From assembly GCF_014648035.1 (NCBI RefSeq), contig NZ_BMQI01000027.1:1-64000 (forward strand): DNA of 64,000 nt, in the 5' to 3' direction. Below are positions 42,837 through 51,281 of this stretch, piece by piece. Position 1 is the first letter of the stretch. Every line of letters starts with the position of its first letter. The notes below the pieces were generated by a model. It was not told the origin of the DNA. It was given only the letters and a program-made list of their open reading frames with translations, and searched no databases. Source of the DNA: Shewanella algicola. Lineage in GTDB: Bacteria > Pseudomonadota > Gammaproteobacteria > Enterobacterales > Shewanellaceae. Both the position numbers and the translations under genes were made by a program.

Positions 42837-43804
42837 AAACGCTCACTTATGCTGAAACTAATAGGCTGATAAAAATGTAAATAACGCACACAAACATAAC
42901 TGACAACCGCAGTCGCAACAACTAATTCAAACTCAGCTAAACCTCGCACCTGGGCAATATATTCAGCGCCAACATCCATGCTTTGCATCCAAGCCGCTAC
43001 TTTAAATAATGCTGTGGCCCCAATCACCATAGGGAAGGTAAATGCAGCATAACCTGGGCTAAATGGTAAACGCATCAGTTTGAAAAATGATAAATAAATA
43101 ATGCTGGTCATCAACACGCCAATGCCAAATAACAAACCAATAATCACTGGCGACGGCTGCGAGCTAATGGTTAAGTACCCTGCTAACGATAAACTTGCTG
43201 GTGCGGCTAAAACGGCTAATGTCGGCTTAGCGGCATCGGGGATTTGCTCAGTAAAAATAAGTCGATAAATCATCATCGGTAACATTACGGCATAACTCAG
43301 CATGCCAAAAATCAACGCGCTATCGGCTATCCATAATAAATGCGCATTACCAGAAAAAGACACGTCTGCGACCACAATCCCAATTGGCGGAATAAACCAA
43401 CTTGGCACCATTTGAGGTAAGCTAAAGTGCTGGCTGCGATGATAAATAAACCCGACTAAAAAGCTGATGTGCAGTATGACCGCAAAGCACCACAATAAAT
43501 CACCGGCCATGGCTGAGGCATAACCCAGCGAGTTAGATACTACCATTAATGCCATCGCAAAAGTCGGCACCACACTGCCCACCACCGGATGAGCAACATC
43601 CTGGCGCAATAGATCATGATGTAAGACAAACTTACTGGCTAATATCAGTAACAGTACACTGGCAATCGCGGCACTAATCCACTGGCCATAGTGCTGTAAA
43701 TCAACGGCATTTTCCCAGCTCCAGCCTAAACTGGCGATGCCTAACGCTAGCCCGGCCATGGGTGTAGGTACGCCCACTATTTTTCGTTTTACTCTGTTTA
43801 CCAT
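42833..43804 (-). CDS. TDT-family (SLAC1-like) transporter
   Basis: The 323-residue protein has ten predicted membrane helices and the TDT pattern: PMAGLALGIASLGWSW at the start, HPVVGSVVPTFAMALMVVSN, PSWFIPPIGIVVADVSF and FTFPMVIGATAL near the end. Relatives export tellurite, dicarboxylates or sulphite. A LysR regulator is divergent 135 bp away, which suggests substrate-induced export. The stop overlaps the start of ybaK. Confidence 0.85.
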   Translation of the reverse strand: MVNRVKRKIVGVPTPMAGLALGIASLGWSWENAVDLQHYGQWISAAIASVLLLILASKFVLHHDLLRQDVAHPVVGSVVPTFAMALMVVSNSLGYASAMAGDLLWCFAVILHISFLVGFIYHRSQHFSLPQMVPSWFIPPIGIVVADVSFSGNAHLLWIADSALIFGMLSYAVMLPMMIYRLIFTEQIPDAAKPTLAVLAAPASLSLAGYLTISSQPSPVIIGLLFGIGVLMTSIIYLSFFKLMRLPFSPGYAAFTFPMVIGATALFKVAAWMQSMDVGAEYIAQVRGLAEFELVVATAVVSYVCVRYLHFYQPISFSISERL

Positions 43805-43939
43805 AACAACCTCAACGGCTCTGTACGAGACATACCGCTATATTACGCTTGCACTTTGTTTATATATATCCAATTATACAAAACATATGTTCAGAAAAAC
43901 TAAACAATTAATCCACTATCATTTACCCAAATCACTATT

Positions 43940-44842
43940 ATGAATATCTCACTCAAACAACTTAATGTGTTTAGCAGCATTACCCAGCACAACACCTTAA
44001 CGGCCGCAGCCGAAGCCTTGTATTTGTCTAAGGCGGCAGTGAGCATGGCGCTCGCTGAATTAGAAAAGCAGCTAGGCCATCCGCTATTTGACCGGGTCAA
44101 TAACCGATTAATTCTCAATCAAGAAGGTCACAAGCTATTACCACTTGCAGATGAGCTGCTTAGTAGAGCAAATAACATCAGCCAATTGTTTGATGCAGAC
44201 CACGCTTTTTCAGGTCAATTGAAAATAGGTGCCAGTGATACTGTTGGCAATCATGTGGTTCCGGGGTTGCTGAGTCAATTTAGGCAACAATCACAGCATT
44301 ATTCGCAAAGCGTGGTGATTTCGAATTCACGGTTAATTTGCCAAAAGCTGCTCGACTACGAGTTAGACATTGGCCTTATTGAAGGTAAAAGCCATCACCC
44401 TGAATTAGTTGCCCATCAGTTTAGCCACGACCAAATGTGCATTATTGCCGCGCCTCATATAGCCATAAGCCAACAAACACCCTGTACATTTACCAATTTA
44501 GAACACACTGAATGGGTATTACGTGAGGCAGGCTCAGGCTCGAGAGAGTTTTTTTTACGCACTATTGCACCGCAAATTAAGGCATGGCATGAGGTATTTG
44601 AGCTCAATACCACTGAAGCGTTAATCAACAGCGTTGCGGCAGGACTCGGTTTAGGGTGTTTATCGACGTTAGCAGCACAGTACGCCATTAACGATGGCCG
44701 AGTCACTCAACTGCAATTACCTCACAATAATAATACGCTCAATATGCAACGCCCCTTTTGGCTAGTGGTGCACAAAGACAAGTACCACAGCCCTTTGCTG
44801 AAAAGCTTTATCGCGTTTTGCCATCAATGGGATAATACATAA
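43940..44842 (+). CDS. LysR-family transcriptional regulator
   Basis: This 300-residue protein has a LysR helix-turn-helix (LNVFSSITQHNTLTAAAEALYLSKAAVSMALAELE, residues about 8-42) and a CysB/CbbR-type effector domain (LKIGASDTVGNHVVPGLLSQF, LDIGLIEGKSHHPELV, WVLREAGSGSREFFLR). Such regulators often sense sulphur or carbon metabolites, which fits the divergent TDT transporter if that exports sulphite. The gene is followed by a REP-like element. Confidence 0.87.
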   Translation: MNISLKQLNVFSSITQHNTLTAAAEALYLSKAAVSMALAELEKQLGHPLFDRVNNRLILNQEGHKLLPLADELLSRANNISQLFDADHAFSGQLKIGASDTVGNHVVPGLLSQFRQQSQHYSQSVVISNSRLICQKLLDYELDIGLIEGKSHHPELVAHQFSHDQMCIIAAPHIAISQQTPCTFTNLEHTEWVLREAGSGSREFFLRTIAPQIKAWHEVFELNTTEALINSVAAGLGLGCLSTLAAQYAINDGRVTQLQLPHNNNTLNMQRPFWLVVHKDKYHSPLLKSFIAFCHQWDNT

Positions 44843-44874
44843 AGCGGTTGTTGGCTGAGTACTTGTTCTATTAT

Positions 44875-44924
44875 TTATGGCCTGCTGCCACTAACGTCGT
44901 GGCGCTGCGCCCACACCAGACTAA
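44875..44924 (+). repeat. REP-like element, left inverted copy
   Basis: About 50 bp, from TTATGGCCTGCTGCC to CACCAGACTAA, are repeated in opposite orientation at 49153-49202 with four differences. Inside it GCCACTAACGTCGTGGC forms a hairpin. The two copies enclose the AT-rich block with the fadD-like gene and three orphan genes. Confidence 0.75.
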
Positions 44925-44969
44925 CATCGCAAGGTTGGCCAAATAGCTTGGATATCCTTAGAATAGATC

Positions 44970-46646
44970 TTATGAGTCTCGTAATTCTCGACGTAAGATT
45001 TTGCCAACATTTGATTTTGGCAATTCATCTCTAAATTCGATTATTCTTGGATTTTTATAACCAGTAAGATATTTTCTACAATGTTTTTTTATTTCATCAA
45101 CAGTCACATCACCTTTGCGTACAATAAATAATTTAACTTTTTCTCCTGTGACGTCATCAGGAATACCAATCGCCGCAGCTTCTATGATGTGAGGGTGAAG
45201 TGTTGCAACGGCTTCAATTTCAGTAGGGAAAACATTAAATCCCGACACTAGAATCATATCTTTTTTACGGTCTTCAATATAAAAAATACCATCGTCATCC
45301 ATTCTTCCTATATCGCCAGAGCTTAACCAACCACCAGCATGCATTACAGTATTGGTTTCGGCTTCTTGTTGCCAATAGCCTTTCATCACTTGTGGTCCCC
45401 TAATTTGAATTTCACCTATTTGATTGGGATCTAGAGGTTCATTTTTATCATTAACAATACGCAGTTCAGTGCTGGGTAAAGGGACACCAATTGAAGAAAT
45501 GAATGATTGTTGTTGATGAGTACCAGCAGCGACTACTGGGGAGCATTCAGTTAAGCCATAACCTTCTATGACAGGCATTCCAGTGAGCTCTTGCCAACGA
45601 TCTGCAATATGTTTCTGAGTCGGCATTCCACCAGCAATAGTAAAACGTGCGTGACTAAAATCTAATGCTTGAAAACCAGCATGATTGTTTAAACCATTAA
45701 AAAGTGTATTTAAACCAAAAACCATTGTGAATGGATATTTACTTAAATCGGCTACAAAACCATCTATATCTCTTGGGTTAGTAATGAGTAAATTCGTTGC
45801 TCCGAGAAAAAGCATAAACATCATACTCACTGAGTTGGCAAAAATATGATAAAGCGGAAGTGGGGTTACAGCATATTCCTTATCATATAAAGTTCTTGGG
45901 CCAAAATGAGCATGAACCTGCAGAACGTTAGCAATAATATTGTTATGAGTAAGCATTGCCCCTTTCGCAAGACCCGTCGTTCCGCCTGTATATTGGAGGT
46001 AAGCTAAATCATCTCCTGTTATTTGGGGGGCAGTAAAGGGAAGTTTCTTGCCTTCAGTTAACACTCTACGCAACGAAATAGCACCGGGAATATGATATTT
46101 AGGCACTATTTTTTTAACATGTTTAATAATAAAGTTAACCAAAGTACGCTTATGAATTGCTAACTCATCGCCAATTTTGGTTAACATAACATGCTTAATG
46201 TTAGTCTCACCCAGTATTTGCTGAAGGTTATTACCAAAATTTGTTACGGCAACAATAGCACTGGCCCCTGAGTCTCGTAATTGATGTTTTAACTCTCGCG
46301 GGGTATACAGCGGATTAACATTGACAATAATGAGTCCTGCTTTTAATGCTCCTAAAATAGTGATGGGATATTGCAATAAGTTAGGCATCATCAAGGCGAT
46401 TCGTTCGCCTTTTTTCATTTTTAGTTCAGATTGTAGATAAGCAGCAAAAGCGTTACTTTTACTTTCAAGATCTTGGTAGGACAAACTATGTCCCATATTA
46501 ATATATGCAGCTTTTTTAGCATGTGCACTAAAAGACTCTTTAAACAAATCATTGATATTGTTATACATGCTTGAATCTATTGTTGTAGGCACATCCTCAG
46601 GGTATTGCGCTAACCACGGTTTATCATTTGTCATTATAATCATCAT
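44970..46646 (-). CDS. Long-chain acyl-CoA synthetase (FadD-like)
   Basis: The 558-residue protein matches FadD along its length: PWLAQYPEDVPTTIDSSMYN at the start, the P-loop YLQYTGGTTGLAKGAMLTHNN near residue 215, VIEGYGLTECSPVV near 360, and LSSGDIGRMDDDGIFYIEDRKKDMILVSGFNVFP near 450, ending with PKSNVGKILRRELRD containing the catalytic Lys. It activates fatty acids to acyl-CoA. By eye the gene is more AT-rich than its neighbours, and it lies inside the repeat-bounded block. Several ATGs near 46634-46646 are possible starts; no clear ribosome site separates them. Confidence 0.9.
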   Translation of the reverse strand: MMIIMTNDKPWLAQYPEDVPTTIDSSMYNNINDLFKESFSAHAKKAAYINMGHSLSYQDLESKSNAFAAYLQSELKMKKGERIALMMPNLLQYPITILGALKAGLIIVNVNPLYTPRELKHQLRDSGASAIVAVTNFGNNLQQILGETNIKHVMLTKIGDELAIHKRTLVNFIIKHVKKIVPKYHIPGAISLRRVLTEGKKLPFTAPQITGDDLAYLQYTGGTTGLAKGAMLTHNNIIANVLQVHAHFGPRTLYDKEYAVTPLPLYHIFANSVSMMFMLFLGATNLLITNPRDIDGFVADLSKYPFTMVFGLNTLFNGLNNHAGFQALDFSHARFTIAGGMPTQKHIADRWQELTGMPVIEGYGLTECSPVVAAGTHQQQSFISSIGVPLPSTELRIVNDKNEPLDPNQIGEIQIRGPQVMKGYWQQEAETNTVMHAGGWLSSGDIGRMDDDGIFYIEDRKKDMILVSGFNVFPTEIEAVATLHPHIIEAAAIGIPDDVTGEKVKLFIVRKGDVTVDEIKKHCRKYLTGYKNPRIIEFRDELPKSNVGKILRRELRDS

Positions 46647-46826
46647 TAATGTTGTTGTTTAAACATCACTATTGTAAATTAATTTACTTGATTAGTATAA
46701 AAGTAATAGATTGAATTCAATGGATTAACGACTGTACTAGGGAGTTAGCCGTAGCTAATTTTTTAGAATGTGACTCGTCTCTGCTTTTATCATTTTTTCA
46801 CTTCACGCTTTGTTTCTTCAACAATG

Positions 46827-46880
46827 AAAAAACTAAAACCATGCAGCCCATTATTTGAACACTCTAGGGCTGGGTGATCA
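46827..46880. repeat. Block repeat M, copy 1
   Basis: ACTAAAACCATGCAGCCCAT, TATTTGAACACTCTAGGGCT and GGGTGATCATG form a near copy of the module at 47503-47565. The ends are partly complementary (GCCC...GGGC). It lies between the DUF3592 gene and the fadD-like gene. Confidence 0.7.
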
Positions 46881-46950
46881 TGTCCTACTTATCCTGGCTG
46901 GGCATGTAATTTTTGTGTTTCTTTTTGCCTAGAAATTAACTTTAAATAAA

Positions 46951-47337
46951 TTAGTGGAATAAGCCAAAATAATAAGCTGGTAAAGAGAGACCTAAAAATA
47001 AAATACCTAACCCAACTCCATTCCCTTTTGCTAGTCGAGCATTTTCTTCATCACCTTCTTGATATAAAACATCAGTATGATGGCCTACAGGTATAATTTT
47101 AGAGTGAAATGATGTCTTAGACTTAACGTCATAAGTGGTACCATTTACTGTTAACTCGAAATGAGGACGATACACCTTTCTTTTAATATTATTACTATCT
47201 TTGGAAATGTACTCTTCATAACCCAGTACCCTACCTTTTATTTTAAGAGCTTTCTTATTAAAACGTCGATAGTCGTAGCATATGTATATACCTAATGCGC
47301 TGAAAAAAATCCCTCCCAACAATGGAATAACATTCAT
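46951..47337 (-). CDS. DUF3592-type membrane protein
   Basis: From MNVIPLLGGIFF the protein has 128 residues, with a membrane helix at residues 4-22, a beta-rich DUF3592 core (IKGRVLGYEEY, YRPHFELTVNGTTYDVKSKT, VGHHTDVLYQEGDEENARLA) and a second helix near the C-terminus. The family is unknown in function. AAGGAAGGG before the ATG at 47337 supports the start over an upstream Met. Its 5' leader is duplicated upstream of the gene at 48018-48359. Confidence 0.72.
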   Translation of the reverse strand: MNVIPLLGGIFFSALGIYICYDYRRFNKKALKIKGRVLGYEEYISKDSNNIKRKVYRPHFELTVNGTTYDVKSKTSFHSKIIPVGHHTDVLYQEGDEENARLAKGNGVGLGILFLGLSLPAYYFGLFH

Positions 47338-47388
47338 TTTCCCTTCCTTGACATGATTAAAAAGCAAACCGATTCAGTAATAGAACAT

Positions 47389-47494
47389 AACGAGCCTAGA
47401 ATGACTCATTTTAAAATTTATTTTAATTAATGAATAAACAATATCTGAGTTTATTTTTTGATTCAATTATTTAGTGGTTTTTAGATTATTATTT
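47389..47494 (-). repeat. Duplicated leader L, copy 1
   Basis: About 105 bp, from CATAACGAGCCT to TTAGTGGTTTTTAGATT, are highly similar by eye to 48357-48475 in the same orientation (shared blocks TTTTAAAATTTATTTT, CAATATCTGAGTTT, GATTCAATTATTTAGTGGT). Each copy lies directly upstream of an orphan gene on the minus strand, so it probably carries a shared promoter or leader. Confidence 0.75.
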
Positions 47495-47502
47495 AAAGAA
47501 AA

Positions 47503-47565
47503 AAACTAAAACCATGCCACCCATTATTTGAACATTCTAGGGCTGGGTGGGCTGGTTAGCCATGT
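47503..47565. repeat. Block repeat M, copy 2
   Basis: ACTAAAACCATGCCACCCAT, TATTTGAACATTCTAGGGCT and GGGTGGGCTGG. CCACCC and GGGTGG at the ends can pair into a stem. The element lies 3' of the gene at 47565-47921 and 5' of the DUF3592 gene. Confidence 0.75.
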
Positions 47566-47921
47566 TAATCCGCTCTACAAACAACCTGCATCTCGGCACT
47601 CAGCTCGATGACAACACGCTTATTGATTTCACTGTTGGTGATGTAGCCGCATGAACCATCTAGCCTGGTTTCATCACTCAAGATAATGTCAAACTCATAC
47701 TCGCCATCAGCTTGCTCAAGTTCGTAGTAAATCCTGTTGCTACCACCTGCTTGGATCGATCCCAAATCAAGTGAGCTATTTGGAAGAACAACTCTTGCTG
47801 ATTCAACCATCGCATCTGAATTATTCTGGATCGTGACGCTTGGCATGATGAAAAATGCCAAATGGTACAAACCAAACAGAGTGACCGATAGCGCAACTAG
47901 AACCTTAATTACGAACTTCAT
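47565..47921 (-). CDS. Small membrane-anchored or secreted orphan protein
   Basis: From MKFVIKVLVALSV the protein has 118 residues: an N-terminal hydrophobic helix (residues 3-27) that could be a signal anchor, then a beta-rich domain (VTIQNNSDAMVESARVVLPNSS, RIYYELEQADGEYEFDIIL) with two Cys near the end (DGSCGYI, QVVCRAD) that may pair outside the membrane. No family is recognised. ATG at 47921 is preferred to GTG at 47927; AGGTG stands just upstream. Confidence 0.6.
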   Translation of the reverse strand: MKFVIKVLVALSVTLFGLYHLAFFIMPSVTIQNNSDAMVESARVVLPNSSLDLGSIQAGGSNRIYYELEQADGEYEFDIILSDETRLDGSCGYITNSEINKRVVIELSAEMQVVCRAD

Positions 47922-48017
47922 AGACACCTACGCATATCACGCCCTGCTAATAAGTGAACCATGTACTGGCAGGCGATTTACTCAGCAAATGGCATGACAG
48001 CCTTGGTGAATCTGAAT

Positions 48018-48359
48018 TCAGCTGCTTGTTATGAGAGTTTTCAAACTGGGCGAGCATTGATCACAGTACACATAGATAGTGCCAAAATCGCCCAATATTA
48101 CAAAACCTTCTTCAAATTTATTCACTTCTTCTAACTCACCCAAAGTCGTCACATCAGTTTCAGAGTTCCAAACCAATCCAACCCTTAATTCAGAAAAGTC
48201 GATCTTAATGGCTGAACCGTCCGAGTTGTAAAATCGAACATTAATTGAGTCAAAATCGCAAGAAGAAACACGAACAACGAATTTCAAATATTGCCTATCT
48301 TGTGGAGCTTCGATGTTGATTACATCACCGCCAATGACTCTGTCCATATTAGCTCTCAT
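48018..48359 (-). CDS. Orphan protein of unknown function
   Basis: The 113-residue acidic protein shows predicted beta strands throughout (YLKFVVRVSSCDFDSINVRF, IKIDFSELRVGLVW, EGFVILGDFGTIYVYC) and no signal peptide. Three Cys occur, two in YCDQC. No family is recognised. An internal Met at 48347 with GAGAG upstream is an alternative start. The duplicated leader L lies directly in front of it. Confidence 0.5.
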   Translation of the reverse strand: MRANMDRVIGGDVINIEAPQDRQYLKFVVRVSSCDFDSINVRFYNSDGSAIKIDFSELRVGLVWNSETDVTTLGELEEVNKFEEGFVILGDFGTIYVYCDQCSPSLKTLITSS

Positions 48360-48475
48360 AACGAGCCTGTAGAAATACTCGTTTTAAAATTTATTTTGAT
48401 TGATTAACAAACAATATCTGAGTTTCTATTTTGATTCAATTATTTAGTGGTACTTGGGTTATTGTTTAACATGCA
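48357..48475 (-). repeat. Duplicated leader L, copy 2
   Basis: This is the second copy of the leader described at 47389-47494. The 48360-49453 gap (about 1.1 kb) has no gene I can support: it holds this leader, a 13-bp tandem array, part of module M, a 55-bp direct repeat, a REP-like element, hairpins and the amidase-operon terminator. Confidence 0.75.
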
Positions 48476-48541
48476 GATGTATTGTTGTTTTTAGAGAGAG
48501 TATAAAGCGGGTTTGGTGAGTTTTTGAGATAAAAAGGGCTT

Positions 48542-48596
48542 TGTAAAACCATGCTGTAAAACCATGCTGTAAAACCATGCTGCTGTAAAACCATGC
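48542..48596. repeat. 13-bp tandem repeat (four units)
   Basis: TGTAAAACCATGC occurs at 48542, 48555, 48568 and 48584, the last after an extra TGC. The unit matches the first bases of block repeat M (AAAACCATGCC), so it looks like an expansion of the start of that module. Confidence 0.85.
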
Positions 48597-48608
48597 CACC
48601 CATTATTA
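48584..48608. repeat. Block repeat M, copy 3 (partial)
   Basis: TGTAAAACCATGCCACCCAT followed by TATTA keeps only the first half of module M, joined to the 13-bp tandem array. Confidence 0.65.
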
Positions 48609-48740
48609 TCCTTTAGGTAAACCAAGAATTTTCGTAAATAGGTTTCAATGTAAAAGCCAAAATTCAACTCTTAACTTGAGGCCGTTGAAGACTTTTTACA
48701 AAAGAATACGTGAGCTAGCCATGGTCTTTCACGCACATCC

Positions 48741-48795
48741 GACCCATATGGATATGGGAAATGTCATTATGATGTCGGGAACATCATTGACCATG
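48741..48795. repeat. 55-bp direct repeat with two hairpins, copy 1
   Basis: The unit starts GACCCATATGGATATGGG and ends CATCATTGACCATG; it is repeated exactly at 48867-48921. It contains the palindrome CCCATA-TGGA-TATGGG and the hairpin GATGT-CGGGA-ACATC. Confidence 0.88.
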
Positions 48796-48866
48796 TGCTT
48801 CAAGGCATTCAGGCATCCTGCCTATAAGAGCTAGCTTTAGAGGGGAAGGGTCGTTCCTTGGCATCT

Positions 48867-48921
48867 GACCCATATGGATATGGGAAATGTCATTATGATG
48901 TCGGGAACATCATTGACCATG
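48867..48921. repeat. 55-bp direct repeat with two hairpins, copy 2
   Basis: This is an exact copy of 48741-48795, offset by 126 bp. The 71 bases between the copies have no similarity to the unit. Confidence 0.88.
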
Positions 48922-49152
48922 CCACCACGACATTTGTGAATCCATTCACATCAGACTCCCACCTGAAGCGTTAGCATTTTCACTCCTTACCATAAAGAGG
49001 TGGCCGAAGAACATCTACATGCGGTTAAAAGCTGGATTTAACCACGTCGCGAAATTATCGCATCTATTTTTTATCATATGGGAAAATTTTGATGTGGCGG
49101 CTGGGCCAATTCTTTTATGAAGAGTAAAGAGGGAACAGCTGTTGGTTTCCTC

Positions 49153-49202
49153 TTAATCTGGTGTGGGCGAAGCGCCACGACGTTAGTGGCCGCAGGCCAT
49201 AA
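49153..49202 (-). repeat. REP-like element, right inverted copy
   Basis: This is the inverse of the element at 44875-44924; the shared core includes GCCACTAACGTCGTGGC. GGCCGCAGGCC at the right end can also fold. Confidence 0.75.
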
Positions 49203-49232
49203 GTACAAAACAACAAAAGCTAACACCAGGAT

Positions 49233-49255
49233 CCCGGCTAAAAAGCATTGCCGGG
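49233..49255. repeat. CCCGGC/GCCGGG hairpin element
   Basis: CCCGGC and GCCGGG are separated by 11 bases (TAAAAAGCATT) and flanked by GGAT and ACGACG. Elements of this form are scattered in Shewanella and Vibrio genomes; I know of no assigned function. Confidence 0.5.
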
Positions 49256-49374
49256 ACGACGATTACACAGCTAAATAGATCTACGATGTGTGCGCTTAAA
49301 CGCTTTTTGTGGATTAAAGTTTAAACAACTAAATGCATGTTAAGTAATACATTTGCAAAACCTGAGCGATAAAA

Positions 49375-49406
49375 ACGGGATTGGCTTTTACAAACCAATC
49401 CCGTTG
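49375..49406 (-). terminator. Terminator of the agmatine deiminase-amidase operon
   Basis: AACGGGATTGG / CCAATCCCGTT with a ten-base loop is followed on the minus strand by TTTTATCGC. It lies 48 bases beyond the amidase stop. Confidence 0.88.
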
Positions 49407-49453
49407 TCGCATATGCGTATTCAGCGCTTATGTAGAGTAATTAGCTTTAGTAT

Positions 49454-51160
49454 TTATTTAGCCAGCGCTGGCGTGCGTGGAGGAATAACGCGCTTGTTGC
49501 CTGTCGATTCAAATGCACTCGCAAAACTTAAAAGCTTGTTGTCATCATAAGCTCGGCCTGCAAACGTTAACCCAACTGGCATGCCAATATCTGCCATCAC
49601 GCCCATCGGTACGGTCACTGTCGGCACACCTAAGTGACGAATCGCCAGGTTGCCGTTAGCAACCCAAACACCGTTACTCCAGGCAATATCTGCCGACGCT
49701 GGGTTTACATGTGCATCAGCAGGGCCAACATCAGCAACCGTTGGGAACAACACGGCATCGAGTTTTAGCTCATCCATCCAGTCTTCTAAATCCAACTTGC
49801 GGGTTTTTTCTAGGCCGCGCAAACCATCGGGTACACTGTCGATTTGGTTATACGACTTAAGCCCTCTTTTGGCCATGTTGACGTATTCATCCATGCCTGC
49901 AGCTAAATCCCCTTCACGATTTGGCAAAGTGCCTAAGTCATGGGGGAAAATCAAATGGCCGTTCACGTCAGATAGTTTATTTAATTTAGGGTCATTATTG
50001 GCGCGCAAGAATTCATCTAAAGCCCAGCCAGAAAGCTCCCACAGCTCATCTTCCAAAAACTCAGGCGTCACTATGCCGCGGTTGTACACGGTTGGCGCAC
50101 CTGGGCGGTCACCTTCACAATTTGATACCAGCGGGAAATCAACTTCAACAACTTCAGCACCAGCGGCTACCAATGCTTTACGAGCCGCTTCACAAAGGTC
50201 GATTACCGATGCACGGGTATTGATGCGCTGACCCGTTGGGCCGCCAATACCTGGGTTTTCGCTGGTACCAGCCAATTCATCTTTATTGATAAACATGCGT
50301 GGCAATCCGAAACGTTTACCTTGAAGCGTGCCAGCTTGAGCGGCAAGATCCAGATAAGATTGTGGACGCACTGTAGAGGCTTTGGGGATTTCAACCCAGG
50401 GTTGCAGGCGCCATAAGTCACCGCGAGTTATTGGGTCGTCGGCAACAATCACGTCAAGCACTTCTAGCATGTCTGCCATGGTGCGAGTGTAAGGCACAAC
50501 GACATCCATAGTCGGGGTCAGTGGCCAGTTACCGCGCACAGAAATCACCCCGCGCGAGGGCGTGTAGGCACACAAACCGTTATTTGATGCAGGGCCGCGG
50601 CCGCTTGACCATGTCTCTTCGGCTAAGCCAAAAGCAGAATAACTTGCGGCGGTACCAGTACCTGCACCATTGGAAGAGCCAGAAGCGAAAGGTGCGGTAA
50701 GGTAATTAGCATTGTATGGACTTTCGGCACGGCCATAGTGACCACGCTGCATGCCTCCATTTGCCATAGGTGGCATGTTAGTTTTACCGAGGCATATTGC
50801 CCCTGCTGCACGCAGACGTTCAACGGCAAAAGCATCGTATTGGGCCACTAAATCTTTAAATGCAGGGCTGCCAGACGCGGCCGTTAACCCCTTAACCAAA
50901 TAGCTGTCTTTTACAGTATAAGGAATGCCGTCTAGTGGGCTTAGTGTTTCACCTCGAGCCCTTCGCGCATCCGAAGCCTCGGCTTCTTTTAGCGCATCTT
51001 GATTGCGCACGACTAAAGCATTTAGCTTAGTCTCTGTGGCTGGGCCGTCGTAAGCATCCACTCGCGCTAAATATGACTTAACCAGTTCAACTGATGTAGT
51101 GCGGCCCGAACCGAGCGCGGCACGTAACTCCGAAATAGAAATCTCAGTAACTTCGAACAT
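49454..51160 (-). CDS. Amidase signature family enzyme
   Basis: From MFEVTEISISEL the protein has 568 residues. The Ser-cisSer-Lys triad is readable: Lys84 in GIPYTVKDSYLV, the Ser pair of FASGSSNGAGTG near 162-163, and Ser186 in EETWSSGRGPAS, which replaces the more usual GGSIR form. The enzyme should hydrolyse an amide or carbamoyl bond. It follows the agmatine deiminase gene on the same strand with a 121-base gap, and a shared terminator follows, so the two probably form one operon. The ATG at 51160 with AAGAGG seven bases before it is preferred over an upstream Met at 51247. Confidence 0.88.
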   Translation of the reverse strand: MFEVTEISISELRAALGSGRTTSVELVKSYLARVDAYDGPATETKLNALVVRNQDALKEAEASDARRARGETLSPLDGIPYTVKDSYLVKGLTAASGSPAFKDLVAQYDAFAVERLRAAGAICLGKTNMPPMANGGMQRGHYGRAESPYNANYLTAPFASGSSNGAGTGTAASYSAFGLAEETWSSGRGPASNNGLCAYTPSRGVISVRGNWPLTPTMDVVVPYTRTMADMLEVLDVIVADDPITRGDLWRLQPWVEIPKASTVRPQSYLDLAAQAGTLQGKRFGLPRMFINKDELAGTSENPGIGGPTGQRINTRASVIDLCEAARKALVAAGAEVVEVDFPLVSNCEGDRPGAPTVYNRGIVTPEFLEDELWELSGWALDEFLRANNDPKLNKLSDVNGHLIFPHDLGTLPNREGDLAAGMDEYVNMAKRGLKSYNQIDSVPDGLRGLEKTRKLDLEDWMDELKLDAVLFPTVADVGPADAHVNPASADIAWSNGVWVANGNLAIRHLGVPTVTVPMGVMADIGMPVGLTFAGRAYDDNKLLSFASAFESTGNKRVIPPRTPALAK

Positions 51161-51281
51161 ATTAAAACCTCTTCTTGAAAGGCAATTGTGTAAAAGGTTA
51201 ATTGCTCTTAAAGATAAATATAATGAAAGACAGTGACTTAATGTCAACTGTCATCCTTTGGTTTTTGGTCTAGGTTTTTAT

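Noticed and set aside
46743-46764. GTTAGC-CGTA-GCTAATTTTTT hairpin as a terminator
   Set aside because: Its T run is on the plus strand, where no upstream gene exists; the minus-strand reading has no U run.
46827-48608. Integron gene-cassette array
   Set aside because: The repeats lack attC core sites (RYYYAAC/GTTRRRY) and the expected imperfect stem; no integrase is present.
48600-49370. Transposase or other gene remnants in the gene-free kilobase
   Set aside because: Translations in the frames I read show frequent stops and no transposase motifs; only repeats are supported.
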